Origin: Ruminococcus flavefaciens
GTDB lineage: Bacteria; Bacillota; Clostridia; Oscillospirales; Ruminococcaceae
Assembly: GCA_002309635.1 (NCBI GenBank)
Contig: DBXO01000003.1
Location: forward strand, 6,672 to 70,671
Reading direction: 5' to 3'
Length of the DNA stretch: 64,000 nt
Made by a program: the position numbers and the translations under genes
Shown: one piece after another, positions 38,060 to 46,506 of the stretch
How positions within the stretch are numbered: the first letter of the stretch is position 1
Layout: every line of letters starts with the position of its first letter
Notes under the pieces: model-generated
Databases searched by the model: none
What the model saw: the letters and a program-made list of their open reading frames with translations, nothing else
What the model was told of the DNA's origin: nothing

Positions 38060-40603
38060 ATGAAATTCAGTTCAAAGCTATTGACAGCTGTAACAGCTGT
38101 TGCTGTACTGCTGTCAGTACCTGCTGTGCCGGCAGAGTGCAGCTTTGCGGCAGGAATGAACGCATCCGAGGTCATATCCGAGGATATCGGTCTCGCAGGC
38201 AATCTGTACACAGTTGGCGACAGCGGAAAAGCCGACCACGCAGAGCTTCAGTGGGCTACCACCATTTCAGCGCAGAGCTATGTGCTCTACCGCTCCACAG
38301 ACAAAAAAAGCGGCTTCGTTCCCGTGTATGAGGGCGGCGGCACTTCATGGCAGGACAATGACATGTCCATAGGCCAGACCTACTATTATCAGCTAAAGGT
38401 CCGCGGCAAGAGCTATGACAGCTATTCTGAGGTCAGGGAGCTGACACCCTGCGTTCTGCCGTCAGGTCTGAGCACCTACGACAATCAGAAGGGAAGCAGC
38501 CTTGTATACGAGACCAGCGGCTACAAGGTCGGCAACACCTATTACAGCTACTCACTGAAAAAGCATGCGGGAAAAGATGATATATACCTGGCTGAGACCA
38601 CATCAAGCGACGGAAAGCATTTCGGCAGCGAGCGAAATGCAGCCGACAGCTCACAGAATTCGGCGCTTGCAAGCTGCAAGATAGAATCGGTGCATATCGA
38701 TTATATCCCCGCTAAGAATAAGGTCGTAGTGTGGGCTCACTGGGAAAAGCCCAGCGGCTACAGCGACGGTAAGGCTCTCGTAATAACAGGTACTCCCGGA
38801 GGACAGTTCACTGTTCATCACGTATACAATCCTCTTGGCATACAGGTCAGGGATATGGCCATATTCTTCGACGACGACGGTACGGGCTATCTTATTGCCG
38901 CTGCAAACAAGGAGGGGCAGGGGGCAAACGCCACAATGTATATTTTTCAGATGAACAGCGACTACAGCGACGTTACCAGGGTGGTGAAAACTCTCTTTGA
39001 GGATCAGTACAGGGAGTTCCCCAATCTTATTAAAAAGGACGGCTATTATTTCCTGTTTACGTCACAGGCGGCAGGCTGGTACCCCAGCAGCGGAGCCTAC
39101 AGCGTTACCACCGACATTGCAGGGGAGTGGAGTGGTCTGCGCAGTATAGGAAATACCTCCACTTTCTCGTCACAGTCGGGCTGGATAGTGAATATGCAGG
39201 ACAAGAACTATCTCATGCATGCCTACCGCTGGCTCCGCTCGTCGGATTCAAGCGGAACTACGCTCTGTCCTTTGTATTTCGATAAGGGCTTCGCTTTCTA
39301 TGATTACTGCCCCTATTTCAAGTACAATACCTCAAGCGGCGAATTATTTCCTGTTCAGCAGGGCGAGCTCGTTTCTCAGAACAAGCCTGCCTCCTCGTCA
39401 CTTGCGGCAAAGTGGGACAATTCACCATCAAAGGCTGTTGACGGTTCCTACCAGACCTCATTCACCGCTATAGGCGACTATAAAAAGTGGCCGTTCTATA
39501 TACAGATAGACCTGGAACAGATCTGCGACCTTGCCAATATACAGACTTCATGGTACATCTGCAAGGGGTCTGAGGGCTATTACACCTATACAGTGGATGG
39601 CAGCACCGACGGCATCAACTGGACTCAGCTCCTCGACCACACAAACAAGAACAGTGAATCAGTCACCAAGACCTACGGTTTCAACAGCGATATGCTTAAA
39701 GGCCGTGCAAGGTACGTAAGGCTCAACGTCAGGAATGCGACACTTCAGAACAATCCCGACAACAACTGGTACAACCCTCAGGTTTATGAGATAAGGGTGT
39801 TCGGTACTCCCGTCGGAGCAGCCGAAAAGGCAGAGCCGTATAAGGAGATCAGCTTTGACTCAGGTACGGGAGACCTCATACTCGGCAGCGGCGCTTCGGT
39901 AAAACAGGATCCGCAGAAGGGCAGTGTGCTCTGTCTTGACGGAAGCGACGGCGCATATGCTGAGTTCCCTGCGGGAATGCTTGACGGCTGCCGTGACTAT
40001 ACCGTAAGTATGGATGTAAAGTCTGAATCTACAGGCAATTTCTTTACATTTGCCGCTGGAAAGAACGATGAAAAATATGTCTTCTTCCGTGTTGCGGAGG
40101 ATCTGTTCCGATTTGCGGCAACGACTGATTCCTGGCGGGATGAGACCGAGATAAAATACGACATCGACGGCTCGCAGTGGCATAATTACACTCTCGTTGC
40201 AAACGGAGCAACTACCGCTGTTTATATTGACGGCAGAAAAGCAGCGGAAACCACCGAAACTCACGGACAGTTAGCCGACATGGGTTCAGGTACGAGCTGC
40301 CTTATCGGCAAGTCATACTATGCCGACGACACCTGCTTCAAGGGAAGCATAGACAATCTTAAAATATACAGATGCGCTCTTTCGGAGGCTGAGATAACAG
40401 GCGGCGGAACTTCTCAGAACAGCATTAAGGGCGACGTGAACGGCGACGGTAAGCTGAGCGTTGCAGACCTTGTGGCAGTTCAGCAGTTCCTCCTCGGAAA
40501 CGGAACGCTTAAGACTCCCTCAAACGGCGACCTCTGCGAAGACGGAGCAATTGACGTTTTTGACATGGTGGAAATGAGAAAGTACCTTCTCAGTCAAGCG
40601 TAA
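38060..40603 (+). CDS. Secreted GH43-like enzyme with F5/8-type, LamG and dockerin modules
   Basis: 847 residues. Signal peptide ~1-28; an Fn3-like stretch ~50-120 (LQWATTISAQSYVLYRSTD); a GH43-type propeller ~130-440; F5/8-type (CBM32-like) ~450-590 (KAVDGSYQTSFTAIGDYKK, RYVRLNVRNAT); LamG-like ~595-775 (LDGSDGAYAEFPAGMLDG); dockerin ~783-847 (GDVNGDGKLSVADLVAVQ, CEDGAIDVFDMVEMR). The propeller looks like exo-beta-1,3-galactanase GH43s (YIPAKNKVVVWAHWEKP, YREFPNLIKKDGYYFLFTS, GWYPSSGAYSVT), so arabinogalactan side chains or pectin are probable substrates. In this group the usual Asp base is often replaced, so the mechanism should not be assumed. The subfamily is a guess from motifs. Confidence 0.8.
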   Translation: MKFSSKLLTAVTAVAVLLSVPAVPAECSFAAGMNASEVISEDIGLAGNLYTVGDSGKADHAELQWATTISAQSYVLYRSTDKKSGFVPVYEGGGTSWQDNDMSIGQTYYYQLKVRGKSYDSYSEVRELTPCVLPSGLSTYDNQKGSSLVYETSGYKVGNTYYSYSLKKHAGKDDIYLAETTSSDGKHFGSERNAADSSQNSALASCKIESVHIDYIPAKNKVVVWAHWEKPSGYSDGKALVITGTPGGQFTVHHVYNPLGIQVRDMAIFFDDDGTGYLIAAANKEGQGANATMYIFQMNSDYSDVTRVVKTLFEDQYREFPNLIKKDGYYFLFTSQAAGWYPSSGAYSVTTDIAGEWSGLRSIGNTSTFSSQSGWIVNMQDKNYLMHAYRWLRSSDSSGTTLCPLYFDKGFAFYDYCPYFKYNTSSGELFPVQQGELVSQNKPASSSLAAKWDNSPSKAVDGSYQTSFTAIGDYKKWPFYIQIDLEQICDLANIQTSWYICKGSEGYYTYTVDGSTDGINWTQLLDHTNKNSESVTKTYGFNSDMLKGRARYVRLNVRNATLQNNPDNNWYNPQVYEIRVFGTPVGAAEKAEPYKEISFDSGTGDLILGSGASVKQDPQKGSVLCLDGSDGAYAEFPAGMLDGCRDYTVSMDVKSESTGNFFTFAAGKNDEKYVFFRVAEDLFRFAATTDSWRDETEIKYDIDGSQWHNYTLVANGATTAVYIDGRKAAETTETHGQLADMGSGTSCLIGKSYYADDTCFKGSIDNLKIYRCALSEAEITGGGTSQNSIKGDVNGDGKLSVADLVAVQQFLLGNGTLKTPSNGDLCEDGAIDVFDMVEMRKYLLSQA

Positions 40604-40712
40604 TTATTCGATTTTGCTTGCTATTTCGGGTTTTATATGCTATAATGAATGCAAAGCATTCACTATAATTTATCAGGCATTGAAACAGAGTATTTTTCAC
40701 AGGGGAGGAGCT

Positions 40713-41468
40713 ATGGAAGCAAGATTGTCATTCGACACCATACCCGAGCAGTTTGAAAAGTGGAGACCACACTACAGCAGCGGGCTTTTCGATCATCTTA
40801 TCGTCAGGGTGGGCATAGGCAGAGATACAAAGGTGCTTGAGCTTGGACCGGGAACAGGACAGGCTACAGACCCGATACTCGGTACAGGCTGCGATTATAC
40901 CGCCATAGAGCTTGGAAAGAATCTCTCGGATTTCCTGCGTGACAAGTACAGGAACTTCGGAAATTACAAGCTTATCAACGATGATTTTCTCACCCATGAT
41001 TTCGGTGAGGAAAGCTACGATTTGATCTATTCCGCGGCAGCAATACAGTGGCTTCCCGAGGATAAGGCTTTCAGCAGGACCTTTGAGCTGCTGCGCAGCG
41101 GCGGTATGCTGGCAATGATGTTCCTTCGCATGGATCAGAGATCAGCTCAGCCGAAAATGTATGAGGATATCCAGAGGGTGTACGATGAATATTTCAAGCC
41201 CTCAGGTGCAGAGAGTACGGGAGGCTTCGGTTACGACAATGCGCTGAACTACGGCTATACCGGCCTTGAGACCATTGTTTGGCAGGGCATAAGAGAGCTA
41301 ACGGCTGATGAGTACATACAGTATATCGGTACCCACAGCGACCATATAATCCTTGAGGAGCCCTACAGAACGCCTTTCTTCAAGGGCGTCAGAGAAGCTG
41401 TTGTCAGGCACGGCGGCAGGCTCGTTATCCGTGATGAATACATACTCAAAACAGTAAAAAAGCCATGA
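40713..41468 (+). CDS. Class I SAM-dependent methyltransferase
   Basis: 251 residues from ATG at 40713 after GGGGAGGAGCT; an earlier start at 40614 has no site. Motif I VLELGPGTGQAT (~residue 45), acidic residue in YTAIELGKNL, and AAAIQWLPEDKAF then ELLRSGGMLAMMF show a Rossmann methyltransferase of the Methyltransf_11 type. Small-molecule substrate unknown. It lies between the GH43 gene and putP; the next start is 28 bases after the stop, so transcription with putP is possible. Confidence 0.85.
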   Translation: MEARLSFDTIPEQFEKWRPHYSSGLFDHLIVRVGIGRDTKVLELGPGTGQATDPILGTGCDYTAIELGKNLSDFLRDKYRNFGNYKLINDDFLTHDFGEESYDLIYSAAAIQWLPEDKAFSRTFELLRSGGMLAMMFLRMDQRSAQPKMYEDIQRVYDEYFKPSGAESTGGFGYDNALNYGYTGLETIVWQGIRELTADEYIQYIGTHSDHIILEEPYRTPFFKGVREAVVRHGGRLVIRDEYILKTVKKP

Positions 41469-41496
41469 TAAAAATATTCAGACAAAGGAGTAAGAC

Positions 41497-43035
41497 ATGA
41501 ACACTACAGACTACATAATTATCGGAACGATAATCGCTTACCTTATAGTCATGGTCACAGTAGGCTTTATCTTTTCAAAGAAAAACGACAATGTCGGAGA
41601 CTTCTACCTCGGCGGACGAAGGCTTGGACCGCTTGTAACGGCAATGAGTGCAGAGGCTTCCGATATGAGCAGCTGGCTGCTCATGGGTCTTCCGGGAGTT
41701 GCCTATCTCACAGGCGGCGCAGAAGCAGGCTGGACCGCTATCGGTCTCGCTATCGGCACCTATCTCAACTGGCTTTTTGTGGCTAAGCGCCTGAGAGTCT
41801 ACAGTCAGCGCTGCGGCGCTATCACCATTCCCGATTTCTTCACCCAGCGCTACAGGGACAAGAGCAGAGTAATCACGGCCATATCCGCGCTGATAATCCT
41901 CATATTCTTTGTACCCTATACAGCTTCGGGATTTTCGGCCTGCGGAAAGCTTTTCAGCTCAATTTTCGGCTGGGATTATCATGCTGCTATGATAATAAGC
42001 GCTATAATCATCATTTCCTATACCTGCACGGGCGGATTCCTTGCAGCAAGCACCACTGACCTTATACAGAGCATAATTATGACCATAGCTCTTATCAGTA
42101 TCGTCATATTCGGAATTGATTCGGCAGGCGGACTGACAAATGTCATAGACAATGCCGATTCAATGGCAGGCTACTTTTCGCTCAGTCATATCCACAACAC
42201 CGAAACCGGCGGCGCGGACAAGTATACCGTACTCACTATCGCATCTATCCTTGCATGGGGACTTGGCTACTTCGGTATGCCTCATATACTCCTCCGCTTC
42301 ATGGCTATAGAGGACAAGAACAAGATCAGGACATCAAGAAGGATAGCCTCCGTATGGGTGGTTATTTCCATGGCTGTAGCAATATTGATCGGCTTTATCG
42401 GAAATACCCTATCCAGGAGCGGAAAGCTTGAAGTGCTTGAGGGAAGCGATTCCGAAAAGATAGTTATCAGGATAGCGCAGTACATGAGCGAGCACCATAT
42501 GGGACTTGCCGTTATCGCAGGACTTGTTTTCGCAGGTATCCTTGCCTGTACTATGTCTACCTCAGATTCGCAGCTCCTTGCGGCTTCGTCCTCCATGTCA
42601 GAGAATATATTCAAGGGAGTATTCAATGTAAAAATGAGCGACAAGCTTTCAATGATATGCGCCAGAGCAGTGCTTCTTGTAATTGCAGCGATCAGCATAG
42701 TCCTTGCTTGGGATAAGGACAGCTCGGTATTCAGAGTAGTATCATTCGCGTGGGCGGGATTCGGTGCAACGTTCGGACCCGTAATGCTGGCAGCTCTCTT
42801 CTGGAAACGCTCAAACAAGTACGGTGCAATGGCAGGACTTGTCACAGGCGCGGTTATGGTATTCCTCTGGAAGTTCAAGATAGCTCCGATAGGCGGAGTA
42901 TTTGGTATATATGAGCTTCTTCCCGCTTTTCTCTGCGCGTTTGCAGCCATCATAATCGTATCCCTGCTTACAAAGGCGCCGGAGATCGAGATAAAGGAAG
43001 AATTCTACGCTGTAGAGAAAGAGATGAACAGGTAA
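41497..43035 (+). CDS. putP: Sodium/proline symporter
   Basis: 512 residues with about 13 membrane segments, the normal length for PutP. DFYLGGRRLGPLVTAMSAEASDMSSW contains the sodium-site serine region (shown here: AMSAEASDMSSWL), then ITIPDFFTQRYRDKS and IISYTCTGGFLAASTTDLIQ follow the sodium:solute symporter family. It would import proline with Na+. AAAGGAG precedes the ATG, and a strong terminator follows. Confidence 0.9.
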   Translation: MNTTDYIIIGTIIAYLIVMVTVGFIFSKKNDNVGDFYLGGRRLGPLVTAMSAEASDMSSWLLMGLPGVAYLTGGAEAGWTAIGLAIGTYLNWLFVAKRLRVYSQRCGAITIPDFFTQRYRDKSRVITAISALIILIFFVPYTASGFSACGKLFSSIFGWDYHAAMIISAIIIISYTCTGGFLAASTTDLIQSIIMTIALISIVIFGIDSAGGLTNVIDNADSMAGYFSLSHIHNTETGGADKYTVLTIASILAWGLGYFGMPHILLRFMAIEDKNKIRTSRRIASVWVVISMAVAILIGFIGNTLSRSGKLEVLEGSDSEKIVIRIAQYMSEHHMGLAVIAGLVFAGILACTMSTSDSQLLAASSSMSENIFKGVFNVKMSDKLSMICARAVLLVIAAISIVLAWDKDSSVFRVVSFAWAGFGATFGPVMLAALFWKRSNKYGAMAGLVTGAVMVFLWKFKIAPIGGVFGIYELLPAFLCAFAAIIIVSLLTKAPEIEIKEEFYAVEKEMNR

Positions 43036-43049
43036 ATACTGTATTAAAA

Positions 43050-43071
43050 ATGAGGAGCATATGCTCCTCAT
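43050..43071 (+). terminator. Terminator after putP
   Basis: ATGAGGAGCAT / ATGCTCCTCAT, 11-bp arms, then a six-T run. Confidence 0.9.
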
Positions 43072-43346
43072 TTTTTGTTTGCGACAAAATCAAAAAGAAC
43101 TTCAGGTGTATCATTTACAGTATTCAACGTTTTTGCATTGGATCTGACCTCATTTCAGACCTATAGCAGAAGACCTGTTCTTTACAGGAATTTCTTTGGG
43201 GATATTTGCAAATTGTAATCGCTTTGTAATTGACAAGGAATATATAAAGGTGTTATACTGTTTTTTATATTCTCACATATAAAAATTATTAAGGCATCAG
43301 CAGGATGCTGCGACGCACATTAAAAAGGAAAGAGAGGACAGAGAAG
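43072..43346 (+). promoter_or_regulatory. Intergenic region with promoter of the ABC-2 operon
   Basis: No gene seen. TTGACA (43230-43235) and TATACT (43254-43259) with an 18-bp spacer face the operon that starts at 43347. Confidence 0.7.
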
Positions 43347-44348
43347 ATGTCGGCAATAATTGAGATCAAAAACGTTACAAAGGAATTCAAGGTACTGAAC
43401 CGCCGCGAGGGACTTAAAGGCAGCATACAGGACCTGTTTTCAAGGAACTACAGGACAGTCCGTGCAGTGGACAATATCAGCATGACCGTACAGCAGGGAG
43501 AGATAGTGGGCTATCTCGGACCAAACGGAGCAGGCAAATCGACCACAATAAAGATGATGACAGGCGTACTTGAGCCGACCTCTGGAGAGATACTGATAAA
43601 CGGCACGATACCCTATGCGAACCGCTCAAGGAATGCGCAGGGCATAGGCGTTGTATTCGGCCAGCGTTCTCAGCTGTGGTGGGCGCTGCCTCTGGTCGAG
43701 TCGTTCAAGATACTCAAGGACATATATCAGATAAGCGACGAGAAGTACAACGGCATGATTGAGCTTTACAAGTCGCTGGTAGATATAGAGCCGCTCCTGC
43801 ACAAGCCCGTCCGTCAGATGTCTCTCGGACAGCGTACTCTCAGCGATATTCTGGCGGCATTCCTGCACGACCCGAAGATAGTATTCCTTGACGAGCCGAC
43901 TATAGGACTTGATGTTTCCATGAAGTCAAAGATACGCACCCTCATACATGCTCTCAACAAGGAGAAGAATACCACGGTAATACTCACGACCCACGATATG
44001 GGCGATGTTGACGCATTGTGCAGGCGGATAGTCATAATCGACAAGGGAAAAATGCTCTATGACAACGATATTGAGCACTTAAAGGGCTTTTTCGGCTCAT
44101 ACAGGACACTGAAAATACGTACCGACGGAGAGCTGAAAGCTCAGGCAGAGAGCGTAAAAAAGGAACTGCCTGACTTCTCGGTTACAGCAGACGACGAGTG
44201 GATATCGGTGCTTGTTGACGAGGAAAAATCCAAGGTGATAGATGTTCTCGGACAGCTGCAGAAGGCTCATAAGATAAAGGATATGCAGCTTGAGGAGATA
44301 TCAACTGAGGAGGTAATAAAGAAGATATACGAGGAGGGTGTTGCATGA
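43347..44348 (+). CDS. ABC-2 type transporter ATP-binding protein
   Basis: 333 residues from ATG 43347; the extra 14 codons further upstream have no site, while AAAGAGAGGA suits this start. Walker A YLGPNGAGKSTT, signature MSLGQRTLSDI, Walker B IVFLDEPTIGLDV and switch LTTHDM. The C-terminal domain after DNDIEHLKGFFG is the one seen in NatA-like/DUF990-linked exporters. First gene of a three-gene transporter with two DUF990-type permeases. It overlaps the next gene by four bases (ATGA). Confidence 0.88.
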   Translation: MSAIIEIKNVTKEFKVLNRREGLKGSIQDLFSRNYRTVRAVDNISMTVQQGEIVGYLGPNGAGKSTTIKMMTGVLEPTSGEILINGTIPYANRSRNAQGIGVVFGQRSQLWWALPLVESFKILKDIYQISDEKYNGMIELYKSLVDIEPLLHKPVRQMSLGQRTLSDILAAFLHDPKIVFLDEPTIGLDVSMKSKIRTLIHALNKEKNTTVILTTHDMGDVDALCRRIVIIDKGKMLYDNDIEHLKGFFGSYRTLKIRTDGELKAQAESVKKELPDFSVTADDEWISVLVDEEKSKVIDVLGQLQKAHKIKDMQLEEISTEEVIKKIYEEGVA

Positions 44349-45148
44349 AGCTAAAAAAATACCTTACCCTCACAAAAGCGGGAATAATGGAGGCTTTGCA
44401 GTTCAGGCTGGGTACGTTCGTTATGGCTTTGGGAAACCTGCTTTACCTTATAGTGGTATACTATCTGTGGAAAGCCATATATGCCTCATCTGGCAGCGAT
44501 ACCGTAAACGGAATGACATTTTTCGATACACTTATATACCTTGTACTTGCCACGGCACTTTTCAATTTTATGGAAATGTACACGGTATGGGATATGGGAC
44601 GTTCCATACAGTCGGGAAAGATAGTCCTCGAACTGCTTAAGCCGATGCAGTACCACAGCTATTTGTTCTGGTCGTTTTCGGGCAGGTTCGTAACGAACTT
44701 TTTCCTGACATTCCTGCCTACATTCATAGTTGTTGCATTTGTAACGCACGGAGCCATACCGATTGGGATAAATCTGCTGTTTTTCGTTATATCCGTAATA
44801 ATGGCGATAGCTCTCAACTACAGTATAGACTTCATCGTAGGCACCATATGTATCTATACCGAATCCATCTGGGGCATAAATATCATGAAGCAGGTGATAG
44901 TGCTGCTCCTTTCGGGTGCAACCATACCGCTTGCGTTCTTTCCCGAGCCCCTGAGGACAATAACTCATTATCTGCCGTTCCAGTCGATATACAATGCCCC
45001 TCTTTCCATACTTCTCAACGGTTCGCCCCGGCCGGGGGAGCTTGCAGTAACTCTCGGTACCCAGTTTTTATGGTGTATCGGCATGATGGTACTCAGCAAG
45101 CTGTTCTGGAAAGTATCGCTTCGGCAGATAACAGTGAACGGAGGCTGA
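44345..45148 (+). CDS. ABC-2 family permease (DUF990-like)
   Basis: 267 residues, six hydrophobic segments (LRLGTFVMALGNLLYLIVVYYLW region, then FLTFLPTFIVVAFVTHGAIPI and IVLLLSGATIPLAFFP). The motif IPLAFFPEPLRTITHYLPFQ is characteristic of DUF990 permeases. It is coupled to the ATPase and followed by a second permease of the same size, so a heterodimeric exporter is likely. Substrate unknown. Confidence 0.8.
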   Translation: MKLKKYLTLTKAGIMEALQFRLGTFVMALGNLLYLIVVYYLWKAIYASSGSDTVNGMTFFDTLIYLVLATALFNFMEMYTVWDMGRSIQSGKIVLELLKPMQYHSYLFWSFSGRFVTNFFLTFLPTFIVVAFVTHGAIPIGINLLFFVISVIMAIALNYSIDFIVGTICIYTESIWGINIMKQVIVLLLSGATIPLAFFPEPLRTITHYLPFQSIYNAPLSILLNGSPRPGELAVTLGTQFLWCIGMMVLSKLFWKVSLRQITVNGG

Positions 45149-45152
45149 TGAT

Positions 45153-45956
45153 ATGAAAAGAAAGAGTTTGGGATTCTATCTCAGGATATATTTCAAGATA
45201 CTTGCTCAGGACCTGAAGAGCAAGATGAGCTACCGTGCCGACTTTATCATTTCCACAATAGGAATGATATTCACGAATATCGCGGGCTTTGTAAGCTTCT
45301 GGATACTGTTCCGCAATTTCCAGTCCATAAACGGCTGGGGATACTATGAAATGCTGTTCCTTTACGGCTTCTCCCTTATAGCCATAACTCCCGTCCAGTG
45401 TCTTTTCGACAACAACTGGAGCCTGAGACAGGCGGTATATACGGGGGATTTTATCAAGTACTGTTTCCGCCCCATAAATATATTCTTCTACTATCAGTCG
45501 GAGGTGTTTGACATAAAGGGGCTCGGGCAGCTTGCATTCGGTATCGGAACCCTTGCCTATTCATGGGCGAAGATAGGTATCGGTTTCACACCGCTCCTGC
45601 TTCTTAAGGTGATATTATTCCTTGTTACTGCGTCACTGTTCATGATAGCGATGCAGAATGCGGCGGCAGCGACATGTTTCTGGATAATGAATTCGTTTTA
45701 TATCCTTGACCTTGCGACCCGATTCAAGGACTACGCAAAGTACCCGATAACCATATTCGGCTCGTTTTTCAGATTCATATTCACGTTTATACTGCCTATA
45801 GCGTTCATAGCATATTATCCGAGCCTTGTCATACTCAGACCCGATGAGATACCGCTGCTTTCATGGCTCTCACCTCTGCTCGGAGTGCTTTTCTTCTGGC
45901 TCAGCTATAAGATATGGATGCGGGGTGCCATGAAATACGACGGCACAGGTTCGTAA
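45153..45956 (+). CDS. ABC-2 family permease (DUF990-like)
   Basis: 267 residues, six membrane segments. SMSYRADFIISTIGMIFTNI-like start (MSYRADFIISTIG), NWSLRQAVYTGDFIKYCFRP and IAFIAYYPSLVILRPDE mark the second DUF990 permease that pairs with the previous gene. It starts five bases after that gene's stop. Confidence 0.8.
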   Translation: MKRKSLGFYLRIYFKILAQDLKSKMSYRADFIISTIGMIFTNIAGFVSFWILFRNFQSINGWGYYEMLFLYGFSLIAITPVQCLFDNNWSLRQAVYTGDFIKYCFRPINIFFYYQSEVFDIKGLGQLAFGIGTLAYSWAKIGIGFTPLLLLKVILFLVTASLFMIAMQNAAAATCFWIMNSFYILDLATRFKDYAKYPITIFGSFFRFIFTFILPIAFIAYYPSLVILRPDEIPLLSWLSPLLGVLFFWLSYKIWMRGAMKYDGTGS

Positions 45957-45980
45957 TACATAATATACGGAGGTAAGGAA

Positions 45981-46313
45981 ATGGCAGTTTATAAGGACAG
46001 CAGGGAACTTGACAGCGCTGTGAAGCGTATCAGGAAAATGGAAAAAAGCTTCGACAGGGCAAGAGCAGCTCAAAGCAGGCTCAGCAAGGCTGCGGAAAGC
46101 TTCATGAAGGCAAAGGAAGACCTTGAAGCGCTGCGCGGATACTACGGCAGCGAAGACTGGAAAAAGGATTTTCAGGCTGACGAAGCCTCAGAGCTCCCCG
46201 CGGAGCTCAGGAGAGGAGTGCTCTCAGAGGACGGAATATGGGACTTCCTTGAAGAAAACAGGGAACTTGCGGAGACTATGAAAAAGCTTGCAAGGGAGCT
46301 TTCAAAGAAGTAG
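45981..46313 (+). CDS. DUF4298 family small protein
   Basis: 110 residues, mostly charged helices. The core ALRGYYGSEDWKKDFQADE followed by LRRGVLSEDGIWDFLEENR fits DUF4298. Coiled-coil-like N-terminus (RIRKMEKSFDRARAAQSRL). Cytoplasmic, function unknown. It is 24 bases behind the permease with ACGGAGGTAAG as ribosome site, so it is likely the last gene of the exporter operon. Confidence 0.75.
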   Translation: MAVYKDSRELDSAVKRIRKMEKSFDRARAAQSRLSKAAESFMKAKEDLEALRGYYGSEDWKKDFQADEASELPAELRRGVLSEDGIWDFLEENRELAETMKKLARELSKK

Positions 46314-46421
46314 GAACGGCAGTGAAGCCGCGTAGGAACTGATAATGTATCTGCCTTAATTATATACATATTGGAATTTGATGAAAATAGTATAAAATTA
46401 GTAGAATTTACACATAAAACA

Positions 46422-46450
46422 TTGACAAAAATGTGAAAATATGGTATAAT
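46422..46450 (+). promoter_or_regulatory. Promoter of the dockerin/Cna-B-like gene
   Basis: TTGACA (46422-46427) and TATAAT (46445-46450), exact consensus, 17-bp spacer. Confidence 0.85.
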
Positions 46451-46456
46451 AAACAC

Positions 46457-46486
46457 AACAAAAGCAATCAGAAATTGGCTTTTGTT
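46457..46486 (+). promoter_or_regulatory. 5'-leader hairpin
   Basis: AACAAAAGC-AAT / ATTGGCTTTTGTT, 12 pairs with one bulge, at the expected transcript start. It could protect the mRNA 5' end or control access to the AAGGAGG site 6 bases further on. Confidence 0.5.
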
Positions 46487-46506
46487 AATGTAAGGAGGTT
46501 TTTGAC